39,935 nucleotides of DNA from Thermoflexus hugenholtzii JAD2. GTDB taxonomy: Bacteria > Chloroflexota > Anaerolineae > J036 > Brachytrichaceae. The translations under genes and the position numbers were made by a program. Below are positions 22,503-30,412 of the stretch, in pieces; positions within the stretch are counted from its first letter, which is position 1; each line of letters starts with the position of its first letter. The notes below the pieces were generated by a model. It did no database searches. It was given only the letters and a program-made list of their open reading frames with translations, and was not told the DNA's origin. The stretch is from assembly GCA_945877855.1 (NCBI GenBank), contig CAMDWA010000022.1, forward strand, positions 1 to 39,935, read 5' to 3'.

Positions 22503-25500
22503 TTATCCTGCCGAATTTTCTGCCTTTGCCAATTGTTCATATTTGGCCCAATGTGCCGCCACCTGCGCTTGCGCTTGTTTCATAAAATCAGCCGCCGCCT
22601 GAGGATTGGTTTGGCTTAACACGCGATAACGGGTTTCGTTATAGGCATAATCTTTAAACGCAATCTTTGGCGCGGCGCTATCAAGTTGGAACGGGTTTTT
22701 GCCCTGCGCCCGCAGCAATGGGTTATAACGGAACAACGGCCAATAGGCACTCTCAACCGCCAATTTCTGTTGCGTCAGCCCTTTGCTCATATCGATGCCA
22801 TGCGCAATACAGTGGCTATAGGCGATGATGATCGACACGCCCGGGTAGGCCTCAGCCTCAAGAAACGCCTTGACCGTCTGAGCATCATTTGCGCCCATCG
22901 CCACCTGCGCCACATACACATTGCCATATTGCATCGCCATTGCGCCAAGGTCTTTTTTGGCAGTGTGTTTGCCCCCCGCCGCAAATTTGGCAATCGCGCC
23001 CATCGGGGTGGCCTTGGATGACTGACCGCCGGTGTTTGAATACACTTCGGTGTCGAGCACCAAAATATTCAGTTTGCGCCCGCTCGACAACACATGATCC
23101 AGCCCGCCAAAACCGATGTCGTAAGCCCAGCCATCACCGCCCACAATCCACACCGATTTTTTCACCAAGGTGTCGGCCAAGGCCATCACATCTTTCACCA
23201 ATGAGGCTTGCGCATCGCTCACAGTCGCCCGCGCCAAGGCCGCCTTAAGGTCAGCCACCCGCTGGCGCTGCTGCGCAATCAGCGATTCACTCGACTGATC
23301 GGCATTTAACACCGCGTCAACCAACCCCTCGCCAATCACATCCCGCAAGCGCGTCACCAAATCACGTGCATAATCGGTTTGCTTATCAACCGCCAAACGC
23401 ATCCCCAAACCAAACTCTGCGTTATCTTCAAACAACGAATTGCTCCACGCTGGCCCGCGCCCGTGAATGTCTTTGGCCCAAGGTGTGGTGGGCAAATTGC
23501 CGCCATAAATGCTCGAGCAGCCGGTCGCATTGGCAATAATGGCGCGATCGCCAAACACTTGGCTGAGCAATTTGAGATACGGCGTTTCGCCACAACCCAA
23601 ACACGCGCCCGAAAATTCAAACAAAGGTCGCAATAACTGCACATTTTTTACATTATTAAAGTGCAATGCCTCAGAGGCCACCGAAATATCGGGCAATGAC
23701 TGAAAGAAAGCCCAATTTTTCTTTTCTGGCTCGCGCAATGGCAATTGTGGGGCCATATTAATGGCCTTGCGGCTGACATTTGATTTGTTTTTAACTGGGC
23801 AAACCTCCACACACAAGGTGCAGCCGGTGCAATCTTCCACCGATACTTGCAAACTATATTTCTGGTTCGGAAACTCCTTCCAACGCGCATCTGCCGTTTT
23901 AAAGGTGTCGGGCGCGTTGCCCAACTGCTCCGGCGCAATCACCTTGGCCCGAATGACCGAATGCGGGCAAACAAACACACATTTACCACACTGAATACAA
24001 ATACTGGAGTCCCACACCGGCACTTCATCCGCCAAATTGCGCCGCTCCCATTGCGAGGTGGCGCTGGGGTAAGTGCCATCAACCGGAATGGCGCTGACCG
24101 GCAACAAATCACCTTCACCCGCCATCATCCGCGCTGTCACTTGCTGCACAAATTCGGGCGCTTCATGCGGCACCACCGCGATCACGGCATCGTGCTCGTT
24201 TGTCGTGCTTAAGGGCAGCGGCACCAAATATAAATGGGCCAAGGCCGAATCAACTGCCGCAAAATTTTGCCGAATGACAATTTCGCCACGCTTTGAATAG
24301 GTCTTGCGAATGGCTTGCTTAATCTTGTCAATCGCCTCATCACGCGGCATTACGCCACTGATGGCAAAGAAACATACTTGCATCACTGTGTTGACGCGAT
24401 TGCCCATACCGGCCTCGCTCGCCACTTTATCGCCATCAATCACATACAGCTTCAATTGCTTCGCCAAAATCTCGCGCTGCACCACGTTTGGCAACCGCTC
24501 CCATACTTCATCTGGCCCATAGGGGCTGTTTATTAAGAATGTGGCCCCATGTGCCACATTTTCGAGCACTGGGTAACGTTCTAAAAAGTTGAATTGGTGA
24601 CAAGCCACAAAATTGGCATGGCGAATGAGATACGGGCTGTTGATCGGGTGCGGCCCAAAGCGCAAATGCGAAATTGTGCGCGCCCCCGCCTTCTTCGAGT
24701 CGTAAACAAAATAGCCTTGGGCATAGTTGTCGGTTTCTTCGCCAATGATCTTAATCGAATTTTTATTCGCGCCGACCGTGCCATCTGACCCCAGCCCCCA
24801 AAAGAGCGCCCGCACCGTATCGGCTGGCTCAATATCATACTCAGGGTCATAGCTCAGGCTGGTGTGGGTGACATCATCATAAATGCCAACCGTAAAATGA
24901 TTTTTGGGCCGCGCCTTGGCTAATTCGTCAAACACAGCCTTGGCCATCGCTGGTGTAAATTCTTTAGACGACAAGCCATATCGCCCGCCAATCATGACCT
25001 TGAGGTTTTGCAAATTGGCGCTCAACGACTCGGCTTGTGGGTCAAAACGCACCTCATTGATGGCCGTCGCCACATCTTGGTAAAGTGGCTCGCCCAAAGC
25101 GCCCGGCTCTTTGGTGCGGTCGAGCACCGCAATGGCCCGCACACTGGGCGGCAAGGCCGCCACAAAATGCGCCGCCGAAAATGGCCGATAAAGCCGCACT
25201 TTCAAGACGCCAACCTTTTCGCCGTTGGCGTTCAACGCCTTCACGGTTTCGCTCAGGGTGTCGCAACCTGACCCCATTGCAATGACCACGCGCTCGGCAT
25301 CGGCGGCGCCTACATATTCAAACAAACCATAACGCCGCCCCACTTGGGCCGCAAATTGGTCCATCACCGCTTGCACCGCCGCTGGCACCACATCATAATA
25401 ACGATTGGTGGCCTCGCGGGTTTGAAAAAACGTATCGGGGTTTTGGGCTGTGCCACGCACCACTGGGTGATCGGGCGATAAACCACGCATCCGATGCGCC

Positions 25501-26108
25501 CGCACCAAATCATCGTCGATCAGGGCACGAATGTCGGCGTCGCTCAACATTTCGATCTTGTTAATCTCATGCGAAGTACGAAAGCCATCAAAAATATGCA
25601 AAAACGGCACGCGCGTCTTGAGCGTGCTGGCCTGCGCCATCAAGGCAAAATCCATCACCTCTTGTGGCGAATTGGCAAATAGCATGGCCCAGCCAGTGGC
25701 GCGGGTCGCCATCACATCACTATGGTCACCAAAAATCGATAAACTGCTGGTGGCGATAGTGCGAGCCGCAATATGAAAAACTGTGCTGGTCAGCTCGCCC
25801 GCAATTTTATACATATTGGGGATCATGAGCAGCAGCCCTTGGCTAGAAGTAAAGGTAGTGCACAGCGAGCCAGTTTGTAATGCGCCGTGTAATGCGCCTG
25901 CTGCGCCACCTTCAGACTGCATCTCTTGCACCAATGGCACCGACCCCCAAATATTCTTAATCTCGCTGGCGCTCCATTGGTCTGCCAATTCGCTCATGGG
26001 TGAGCTAGGCGTAATTGGGTAAATGGCAACAACCTCGTTGGTCTTATAAGCGACATACGCCGCCGCCTCATTGCCCTCGATGGTTGCAATGTCTCGTTTC
26101 GTGTCCAT
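22503..26108 (-). CDS. nifJ: Pyruvate:ferredoxin (flavodoxin) oxidoreductase, single chain
   Basis: The 1201-residue protein is a full-length single-chain PFOR. Landmarks in order: N-terminal pyrimidine-binding domain with YPITPSSPMSELADQW (~29-44); transketolase C-like and gamma domains; two [4Fe-4S] ferredoxin motifs CIQCGKCVFVCP and CTGCTLCVEVCP (~685-760); and the thiamine-diphosphate domain with GCGETPYLKLL, ATGCSSIYGGNLPTTPW, GGDGWAYDIGFGGLDHVLSS and NTGGQSSKATPMGA. It interconverts pyruvate, CoA and oxidised ferredoxin with acetyl-CoA, CO2 and reduced ferredoxin. The start is ATG 26108: TATAAA lies six bases upstream (leaderless mRNA expected) and the activator-type site 45 bp beyond. 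A TTG 18 bases upstream falls within that promoter. It forms an operon with the DHOD-like gene. Confidence 0.97.
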   Translation of the reverse strand: MDTKRDIATIEGNEAAAYVAYKTNEVVAIYPITPSSPMSELADQWSASEIKNIWGSVPLVQEMQSEGGAAGALHGALQTGSLCTTFTSSQGLLLMIPNMYKIAGELTSTVFHIAARTIATSSLSIFGDHSDVMATRATGWAMLFANSPQEVMDFALMAQASTLKTRVPFLHIFDGFRTSHEINKIEMLSDADIRALIDDDLVRAHRMRGLSPDHPVVRGTAQNPDTFFQTREATNRYYDVVPAAVQAVMDQFAAQVGRRYGLFEYVGAADAERVVIAMGSGCDTLSETVKALNANGEKVGVLKVRLYRPFSAAHFVAALPPSVRAIAVLDRTKEPGALGEPLYQDVATAINEVRFDPQAESLSANLQNLKVMIGGRYGLSSKEFTPAMAKAVFDELAKARPKNHFTVGIYDDVTHTSLSYDPEYDIEPADTVRALFWGLGSDGTVGANKNSIKIIGEETDNYAQGYFVYDSKKAGARTISHLRFGPHPINSPYLIRHANFVACHQFNFLERYPVLENVAHGATFLINSPYGPDEVWERLPNVVQREILAKQLKLYVIDGDKVASEAGMGNRVNTVMQVCFFAISGVMPRDEAIDKIKQAIRKTYSKRGEIVIRQNFAAVDSALAHLYLVPLPLSTTNEHDAVIAVVPHEAPEFVQQVTARMMAGEGDLLPVSAIPVDGTYPSATSQWERRNLADEVPVWDSSICIQCGKCVFVCPHSVIRAKVIAPEQLGNAPDTFKTADARWKEFPNQKYSLQVSVEDCTGCTLCVEVCPVKNKSNVSRKAINMAPQLPLREPEKKNWAFFQSLPDISVASEALHFNNVKNVQLLRPLFEFSGACLGCGETPYLKLLSQVFGDRAIIANATGCSSIYGGNLPTTPWAKDIHGRGPAWSNSLFEDNAEFGLGMRLAVDKQTDYARDLVTRLRDVIGEGLVDAVLNADQSSESLIAQQRQRVADLKAALARATVSDAQASLVKDVMALADTLVKKSVWIVGGDGWAYDIGFGGLDHVLSSGRKLNILVLDTEVYSNTGGQSSKATPMGAIAKFAAGGKHTAKKDLGAMAMQYGNVYVAQVAMGANDAQTVKAFLEAEAYPGVSIIIAYSHCIAHGIDMSKGLTQQKLAVESAYWPLFRYNPLLRAQGKNPFQLDSAAPKIAFKDYAYNETRYRVLSQTNPQAAADFMKQAQAQVAAHWAKYEQLAKAENSAG

Positions 26109-26114
26109 TTGGCC

Positions 26115-26180
26115 TTTATAGCCCAATGGTTAGAGGATTCATAGTCGCGGTTGGTTAGTCTTTACCTAGCCATGTGGGTA
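26115..26180 (-). promoter_or_regulatory. Activator-type site plus -10 box, PFOR operon promoter
   Basis: CTAGCCATGTGGGTA lies at 26166-26180 on the plus strand, so it is inverted relative to the gene. TATAAA (complement of 26115-26120) begins exactly 45 bp away, followed by six bases and ATG 26108. The opposite orientation with identical spacing fits a dimeric regulator bound to a palindromic site. The divergent gene at 26245 could share the site; its -10 box is 52 bp away. Confidence 0.7.
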
Positions 26181-26232
26181 ATTGTGATGACCTGTCTCTC
26201 TACATCGGTTATTTTATTTTATGGATTAGCCT

Positions 26233-26238
26233 TACAAT
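26233..26238 (+). promoter_or_regulatory. -10 box six bases before the AAA-ATPase start codon
   Basis: TACAAT is followed by six bases and ATG 26245, with no ribosome binding site between. This predicts a leaderless transcript, matching the geometry at the PFOR, glycosyltransferase and desaturase genes. Confidence 0.5.
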
Positions 26239-26244
26239 AGCTTC

Positions 26245-27843
26245 ATGTCAACCTACCCACGCGAGAAATATTTTAATGTAGCTGGGCCAAGCAATGCCAA
26301 TTTAAACTATATGTTGCCGCCGACGGCACGCTTTGACATGGATGAAATCATGCATTTGATACATGAACAACGTTATTTCATCTTGCATGCCCCACGCCAA
26401 ACTGGCAAAACCACGGCGCTATTAAGCCTCATGCATCAATTAAATGCGGCAGGCGAATATCGGGCGCTGTATGCCAATATAGAAAAAGGCCAAGCCCTAC
26501 GTGAAAATGTAAGCGAGGCGATGAAAACCATTGTGGCCTCGATTGCGGGTGACGCCTATCATTGGTTAGAAGATAAACAAGCCAAGCCATTGGCCCAGCA
26601 AATTATTAACGAACAACCTAGCGGTGAAATGCTTGCCGCATTTATTGCCCAATGGTGCGAACAATCAGACAAACCCAGCGTATTAATGCTCGACGAGGTC
26701 GATGCGCTAATCGGCGATACACTCATTTCGCTATTGCGCCAATTACGTGCGGGCTACACAAACCGCCCACGCCGTTTTCCGCAAACCATCATTTTGTGTG
26801 GGGTGCGTGATATCAAAGATTATCGTATCCATTCGTCAAGCGAAAAGACCATCATCACTGGCGGCAGTGCCTTCAATATTAAAACGGAGTCGTTGCGTTT
26901 GGGCGATTTTACCGAAGCGGATGTATATGAATTATTGACGCAACATACCACCGCCACCGGTCAACTCTTTACCCCAGAGGCATTACAACGTATGTGGTAT
27001 TACAGTCAAGGGCAACCTTGGCTGGTCAATGCGCTGGCTTACGAGCTAACTTATCGCATGAAAGCCAACCGTAACCGCAGTGTCACACTCACATCGGCCA
27101 TGGTCGATAATGCCAAAGAAAATCTCATCCTCAGCCGTGCCACCCATCTCGACCAATTGGTTGACAAGCTGCGCGAGCCACGGGTGCGGCGCGTGGTTGA
27201 ATTGCTATTGGCTGGCGAAGAACAAGGCGACGATTTGCCCTCTGATGATATTCAATACACCCGCGATTTAGGCTTAATTGCAGCTAACAAACCACTACGC
27301 ATCGCCAACCCCATTTACAGCGAGATCATACCGCGTGAACTGACTTGGAGCACCCAAGAAACCATGCTCCAAGAAACCGCTTGGTATAAATATCCCAACG
27401 GGCAGCTCAATATGTCGGCACTGCTTACCGCATTTCAGGCGTTCTTCCGCGAAAACAGTGAGATTTGGCTTGAGCGTTTTGACTACAAAGAGTCTGGGCC
27501 ACAATTATTGATGCAAGCTTTTTTGCAGCGTGTCATCAATGGCGGCGGGCGCATCACCCGCGAATATGCACTGGGTCGCCGCCGCACCGATTTATTGGTT
27601 GAATTTGGCGAGCAACAAGTCGTCCAACGCATTGTGATCGAGCTAAAAGTGACGCGCCGCCGCACCCTTGCCACCGTCACCGCCGAGGGGCTGCAACAAA
27701 CTGCCGATTACGCCGACAAATGCAATGCCGATGAAGCGCATCTCATTGTATTTGACACGACCAGCGGCAAAATGTGGGATGACAAAATTTATCAGCGCGA
27801 CGAAGTTATTAACGGTCGCACCATCAAAATATGGGGATGCTGA
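26245..27843 (+). CDS. AAA-like ATPase with C-terminal PD-(D/E)XK nuclease-like domain
   Basis: The 532-residue protein has a P-loop ATPase domain with Walker A APRQTGKTTAL (~50) and Walker B VLMLDEVDALI (~150), a winged-helix-like middle, and a C-terminal domain with GRRRTDLLVEFG and RIVIELKV. The D and ExK residues there form a PD-(D/E)XK nuclease-type site. The architecture corresponds to the AAA-ATPase_like plus PDDEXK group of unknown function, abundant in Chloroflexota, Bacteroidota and cyanobacteria. Action on nucleic acids in defence or selfish-element biology has been suggested, but none is shown. It is divergent from PFOR and stands alone, and its end touches a palindromic heptamer array. 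Confidence 0.8.
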   Translation: MSTYPREKYFNVAGPSNANLNYMLPPTARFDMDEIMHLIHEQRYFILHAPRQTGKTTALLSLMHQLNAAGEYRALYANIEKGQALRENVSEAMKTIVASIAGDAYHWLEDKQAKPLAQQIINEQPSGEMLAAFIAQWCEQSDKPSVLMLDEVDALIGDTLISLLRQLRAGYTNRPRRFPQTIILCGVRDIKDYRIHSSSEKTIITGGSAFNIKTESLRLGDFTEADVYELLTQHTTATGQLFTPEALQRMWYYSQGQPWLVNALAYELTYRMKANRNRSVTLTSAMVDNAKENLILSRATHLDQLVDKLREPRVRRVVELLLAGEEQGDDLPSDDIQYTRDLGLIAANKPLRIANPIYSEIIPRELTWSTQETMLQETAWYKYPNGQLNMSALLTAFQAFFRENSEIWLERFDYKESGPQLLMQAFLQRVINGGGRITREYALGRRRTDLLVEFGEQQVVQRIVIELKVTRRRTLATVTAEGLQQTADYADKCNADEAHLIVFDTTSGKMWDDKIYQRDEVINGRTIKIWGC

Positions 27844-27846
27844 AAT

Positions 27847-27914
27847 GGAATTACGAATTACGAATTGAGCCTGAGTATCAATTCGTAATTCGTAATTCCT
27901 AATTCGTAATTCCT
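27847..27914. repeat. Palindromic heptanucleotide array (AATTACG), copy of a different unit
   Basis: GAATTACGAATTACGAATTG (27848-27867) is followed after ten bases by the inverse units AATTCGTAATTCGTAATTCC, then TAATTCGTAATTCC, to 27914. The seven-base unit is AATTACG. The array starts a few bases after the AAA-ATPase stop and its end overlaps the stop codon of the convergent gene at 27913. It may act as a two-way terminator. Confidence 0.85.
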
Positions 27915-29559
27915 ACGCTGGCGGCCTCAACCAATGCACACCCTTGGGCGAATAACCAAGCGCATCGGCCATGCCAAGCGCATCGGCGGCAATATAGATG
28001 ACCGACAGCCACATCTCGCTGCCTTGCAGCCCCGGCGAATCGCTGGGGGCAAAACCAAACCCCTGCCCATCGACCCAACGCGCCAACATCAGCGGTATTT
28101 GCCGCTCGATAAAACCCAACATTTCGTCGCGGCGATGTGACGTTTGCTGCAATAACAACCAAAATGGGTGAATGGTGTCGAGCAAATTACAAGCATTGAC
28201 ATTTTTGTCCTCAAAGCCACCATTCAGCCGTATATGCGCCAAAATCGTATCGACAGCCGCCTCGGGGTGTGGCACGCGCAAGCCAAAATGACAATAACTG
28301 CCGCGTGTCAGGCGATAAAACCCATTCACCGGCTGCAACCAGCCCTGCTCGCGCGTAGCATCGCCCCACAAACCGGTATACGGCTTGCAAGCCTCGGCCA
28401 GCCACTCAAACAACGGCGCAATTGGGCCATCGAGGCCAAAATAATGCCGATTCATCCACAAGGCTGTGCCAAAAGCATCGACCCACGCCCCCGCGCCCCA
28501 CGCCCCAGTTTGCCAAGGCAACGCCGTCAAACGCTGCCGCAATTCGGCGATAGGCATCTCGTGCACCGCTTGCAATGGCTGTTTAAATTGCGACCCCAAA
28601 CAGGCCAAAGCATAGCCCACCGACAGCACCATATAAATGGTATTGCCCTCGGTCATCGGGGCGTGGCGATATTGCTCGCAACCCGGCTGCAACGGGTCAA
28701 AAGGCATCCCATTGTCGGGGTCTTGGCAGGCTTGCAGCCGCGCAATCAACTCACTACGGCTTTGAATGGGCGGCAACCCGCCAAAAGCCGCCGCGATTTC
28801 GATCGCATCGTTAAGCGGGCGCACACTGCGTGCCACATTACGCGCTGGCTTATCCGGCGTATCGACATAATCGGGCAGCCCATTCCACCTCGTTTCGCAA
28901 CGTTTTAACACATCGGGCCATTGGGCCGCCGCATTTTCGCCAAATTGGCGTAATGCTTGAAAAGTTAAGTTATTCATCGTTTTAGACACTTTGCCACTGC
29001 GCCGGTCACGCAACATCCGCGCTGGGTTACCGGCCACCACTGCATAATCGGGCACATCGCGCGTCACCACCGCCCCAGCCGCTATTAGGCAATGGCTACC
29101 CACCGTTACACCATCCAAAATCGTGGCGGCGCTGCCAATCCAAACATCGTCGCCAATCACAATACCCTTAGCGCTCACCCCTTGCTGGTAAATGGGTTTA
29201 TTCACATCGGCATGGTTATGATTAAACCCCAACACATTCGCATGTGCGCCGATTCGCACCCCATCTCCCATCGTCACCTGCCCCCGCACCACCGTGTAGG
29301 GGTTAATGGTGCAATGTGCCCCCATCACTACATGCTCTGTTACATAGGCATATCCGGCAATGTAAGACCCATCGCCCACCCGCACCTTGGCAGGCACAAA
29401 CCCTGCCAGTGGCGAAATATAGGCCCGCTCGCCAAAGGTAACACAACCCGTCGCGGCCAATGCAGCCTGCTGTGCCAATTGCTCAGCCTGCTCGGCCTCG
29501 CTGGCCTGCCGCCAAAATAGCCAAGGGCAAAAATCGAATTGGTTTTTAAATGTTGTCAT
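27913..29559 (-). CDS. Hexapeptide acyltransferase fused to an alpha/alpha-toroid-like domain
   Basis: The 548-residue protein joins two unrelated folds. Residues ~40-185 are a left-handed beta-helix acyltransferase, with hexapeptide repeats (VTMGDGVRIGAHANVLGF, GIVIGDDVWIGSAATILDGV) and the end IAAGAVVTRDVPDYAVVAGN typical of sugar O-acetyltransferases. Residues ~200-548 resemble terpenoid-cyclase/prenyltransferase-type helical toroids, with WGDATREQGWLQPVNGFYRL, HIRLNGGFEDKNVNACNLLD and DGQGFGFAPSDSPGLQGSEM. No catalytic residues of a lyase or hydrolase are certain in the second half. A role in modifying a surface glycan is plausible. I chose ATG 29559 over an upstream start because similarity begins there. 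Function of the fusion unknown. Confidence 0.75.
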   Translation of the reverse strand: MTTFKNQFDFCPWLFWRQASEAEQAEQLAQQAALAATGCVTFGERAYISPLAGFVPAKVRVGDGSYIAGYAYVTEHVVMGAHCTINPYTVVRGQVTMGDGVRIGAHANVLGFNHNHADVNKPIYQQGVSAKGIVIGDDVWIGSAATILDGVTVGSHCLIAAGAVVTRDVPDYAVVAGNPARMLRDRRSGKVSKTMNNLTFQALRQFGENAAAQWPDVLKRCETRWNGLPDYVDTPDKPARNVARSVRPLNDAIEIAAAFGGLPPIQSRSELIARLQACQDPDNGMPFDPLQPGCEQYRHAPMTEGNTIYMVLSVGYALACLGSQFKQPLQAVHEMPIAELRQRLTALPWQTGAWGAGAWVDAFGTALWMNRHYFGLDGPIAPLFEWLAEACKPYTGLWGDATREQGWLQPVNGFYRLTRGSYCHFGLRVPHPEAAVDTILAHIRLNGGFEDKNVNACNLLDTIHPFWLLLQQTSHRRDEMLGFIERQIPLMLARWVDGQGFGFAPSDSPGLQGSEMWLSVIYIAADALGMADALGYSPKGVHWLRPPA

Positions 29560-29640
29560 AAACTCTAAACCTTCACTAATTATAGGTCGCAAGCAAGTGA
29601 AATACCCTTAAGGTGCATTCATCAACGATAATACTTGTTC

Positions 29641-30231
29641 ATGTCAACCTCAGCCAAGATTAGCCCGATTCCCTCAGTTGGGCAGTTAGCCCCCGATTTT
29701 GTGTTGCCGAGTATAGAGGGTCAGCACATGAAATTATCGGCCAGCGCAAAACCAGCCGTGTTGGTATTTATGCGGCATTTGGCGTGACATTACTGACTCA
29801 TGCATGTGGTGCAGTTGCACCACGCCCTTCACACCCTAAACACCCGTGTGCCGGTGTATGTGGTGTCGTTTGCCGATTTGCCATATTATCGAGCTTGGTT
29901 GAATGGGGCGTTGTTTGAACATGCCCCACGCAATATATTTGACAATACCCATTTTTTAATGGACCCCTATTTGCGGGTTTATCATGCCTATGGCTTGGGG
30001 CGCAATTCATTTTTACGGGTGTATGGCCCGCGTATTTTGTGGCATTATGTTAAGTTGTATGCGCGTGGGCAGCAATTGCCCAAAATGCGCCAAGACACTT
30101 TACAACGCGGCGGCGACTTTGTGATTGGTCATGATGGACGTTTGCGTTTGGCCTATGTCGGCAAAGACCAATCTGACCGCCCCAAGCTAGTGACGATGCT
30201 TGAGGCTTTGCATGTTAAGCCATCCCCATAG
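29641..30231 (+). CDS. AhpC/TSA_2-type peroxiredoxin-like protein, candidate selenoprotein with UxxU motif (two in-frame UGA)
   Basis: Read from ATG 29641 with two UGA codons (29785 and 29794) as selenocysteine, this is a continuous 196-residue protein ending at TAG. It starts IPSVGQLAPDFVLPSIEGQ, continues LVFMRHLA-U-HY-U-LMHVVQL, and ends with GGDFVIGHDGRLRLAYVGKD, then QSDRP. This is the layout of the AhpC-TSA_2 thioredoxin-fold family, whose usual active site is RHFGCxFCREH. The two UGAs (residues 49 and 52) fall exactly on the two family cysteines. A hairpin with a G in the loop follows at 29806-29823. GATAAT lies eight bases before the ATG (short or no leader). No selenocysteine machinery gene is in the window. 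The alternative, a gene inactivated by two stops, requires both to hit precisely the redox cysteines. Starting at ATG 29800 would remove the active site. Confidence 0.8.
29797..29823 (+). promoter_or_regulatory. Candidate bacterial SECIS hairpin
   Basis: After the second UGA, GTGGTGC (29806-29812) pairs perfectly with GCACCAC (29817-29823) around loop AGTT. The loop begins 16 bases after the second UGA and 25 after the first, both within the usual 16-37 range for bacterial SECIS elements. A guanine is among the first two loop bases, as generally required. The stem GGTGCA/GCACC recalls the E. coli fdhF element GGTTGCAGGTCTGCACC. The bulged U of that element is not evident. Confidence 0.6.
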
Positions 30232-30412
30232 TATTTACTTATACAGTATAGATATTACATAGATATTGCGATGTTTTGCAATTAATTTTGACTTTTAGAT
30301 GATGTGCGCAATATAATAATTATTAAGTAGCACTTGTATTTGTGTGAATGCTGAAATGACGATAGCCACGCCATTAACATGGCGCATGTGAAAGTTGGCG
30401 TAAATAAGCATT

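Noticed and set aside
29785-29796. Genome-wide reassignment of UGA to an amino acid
   Set aside because: UGA ends normal genes here, for example the MalG-like permease at 2609 and the Ro60-like gene at 39676, so local recoding is the better reading.
29800-30231. Separate 143-residue gene starting at ATG 29800
   Set aside because: There is no ribosome binding site, and this start would delete the thioredoxin-fold start and active site. The same frame continues upstream through two UGA codons with family-like sequence.
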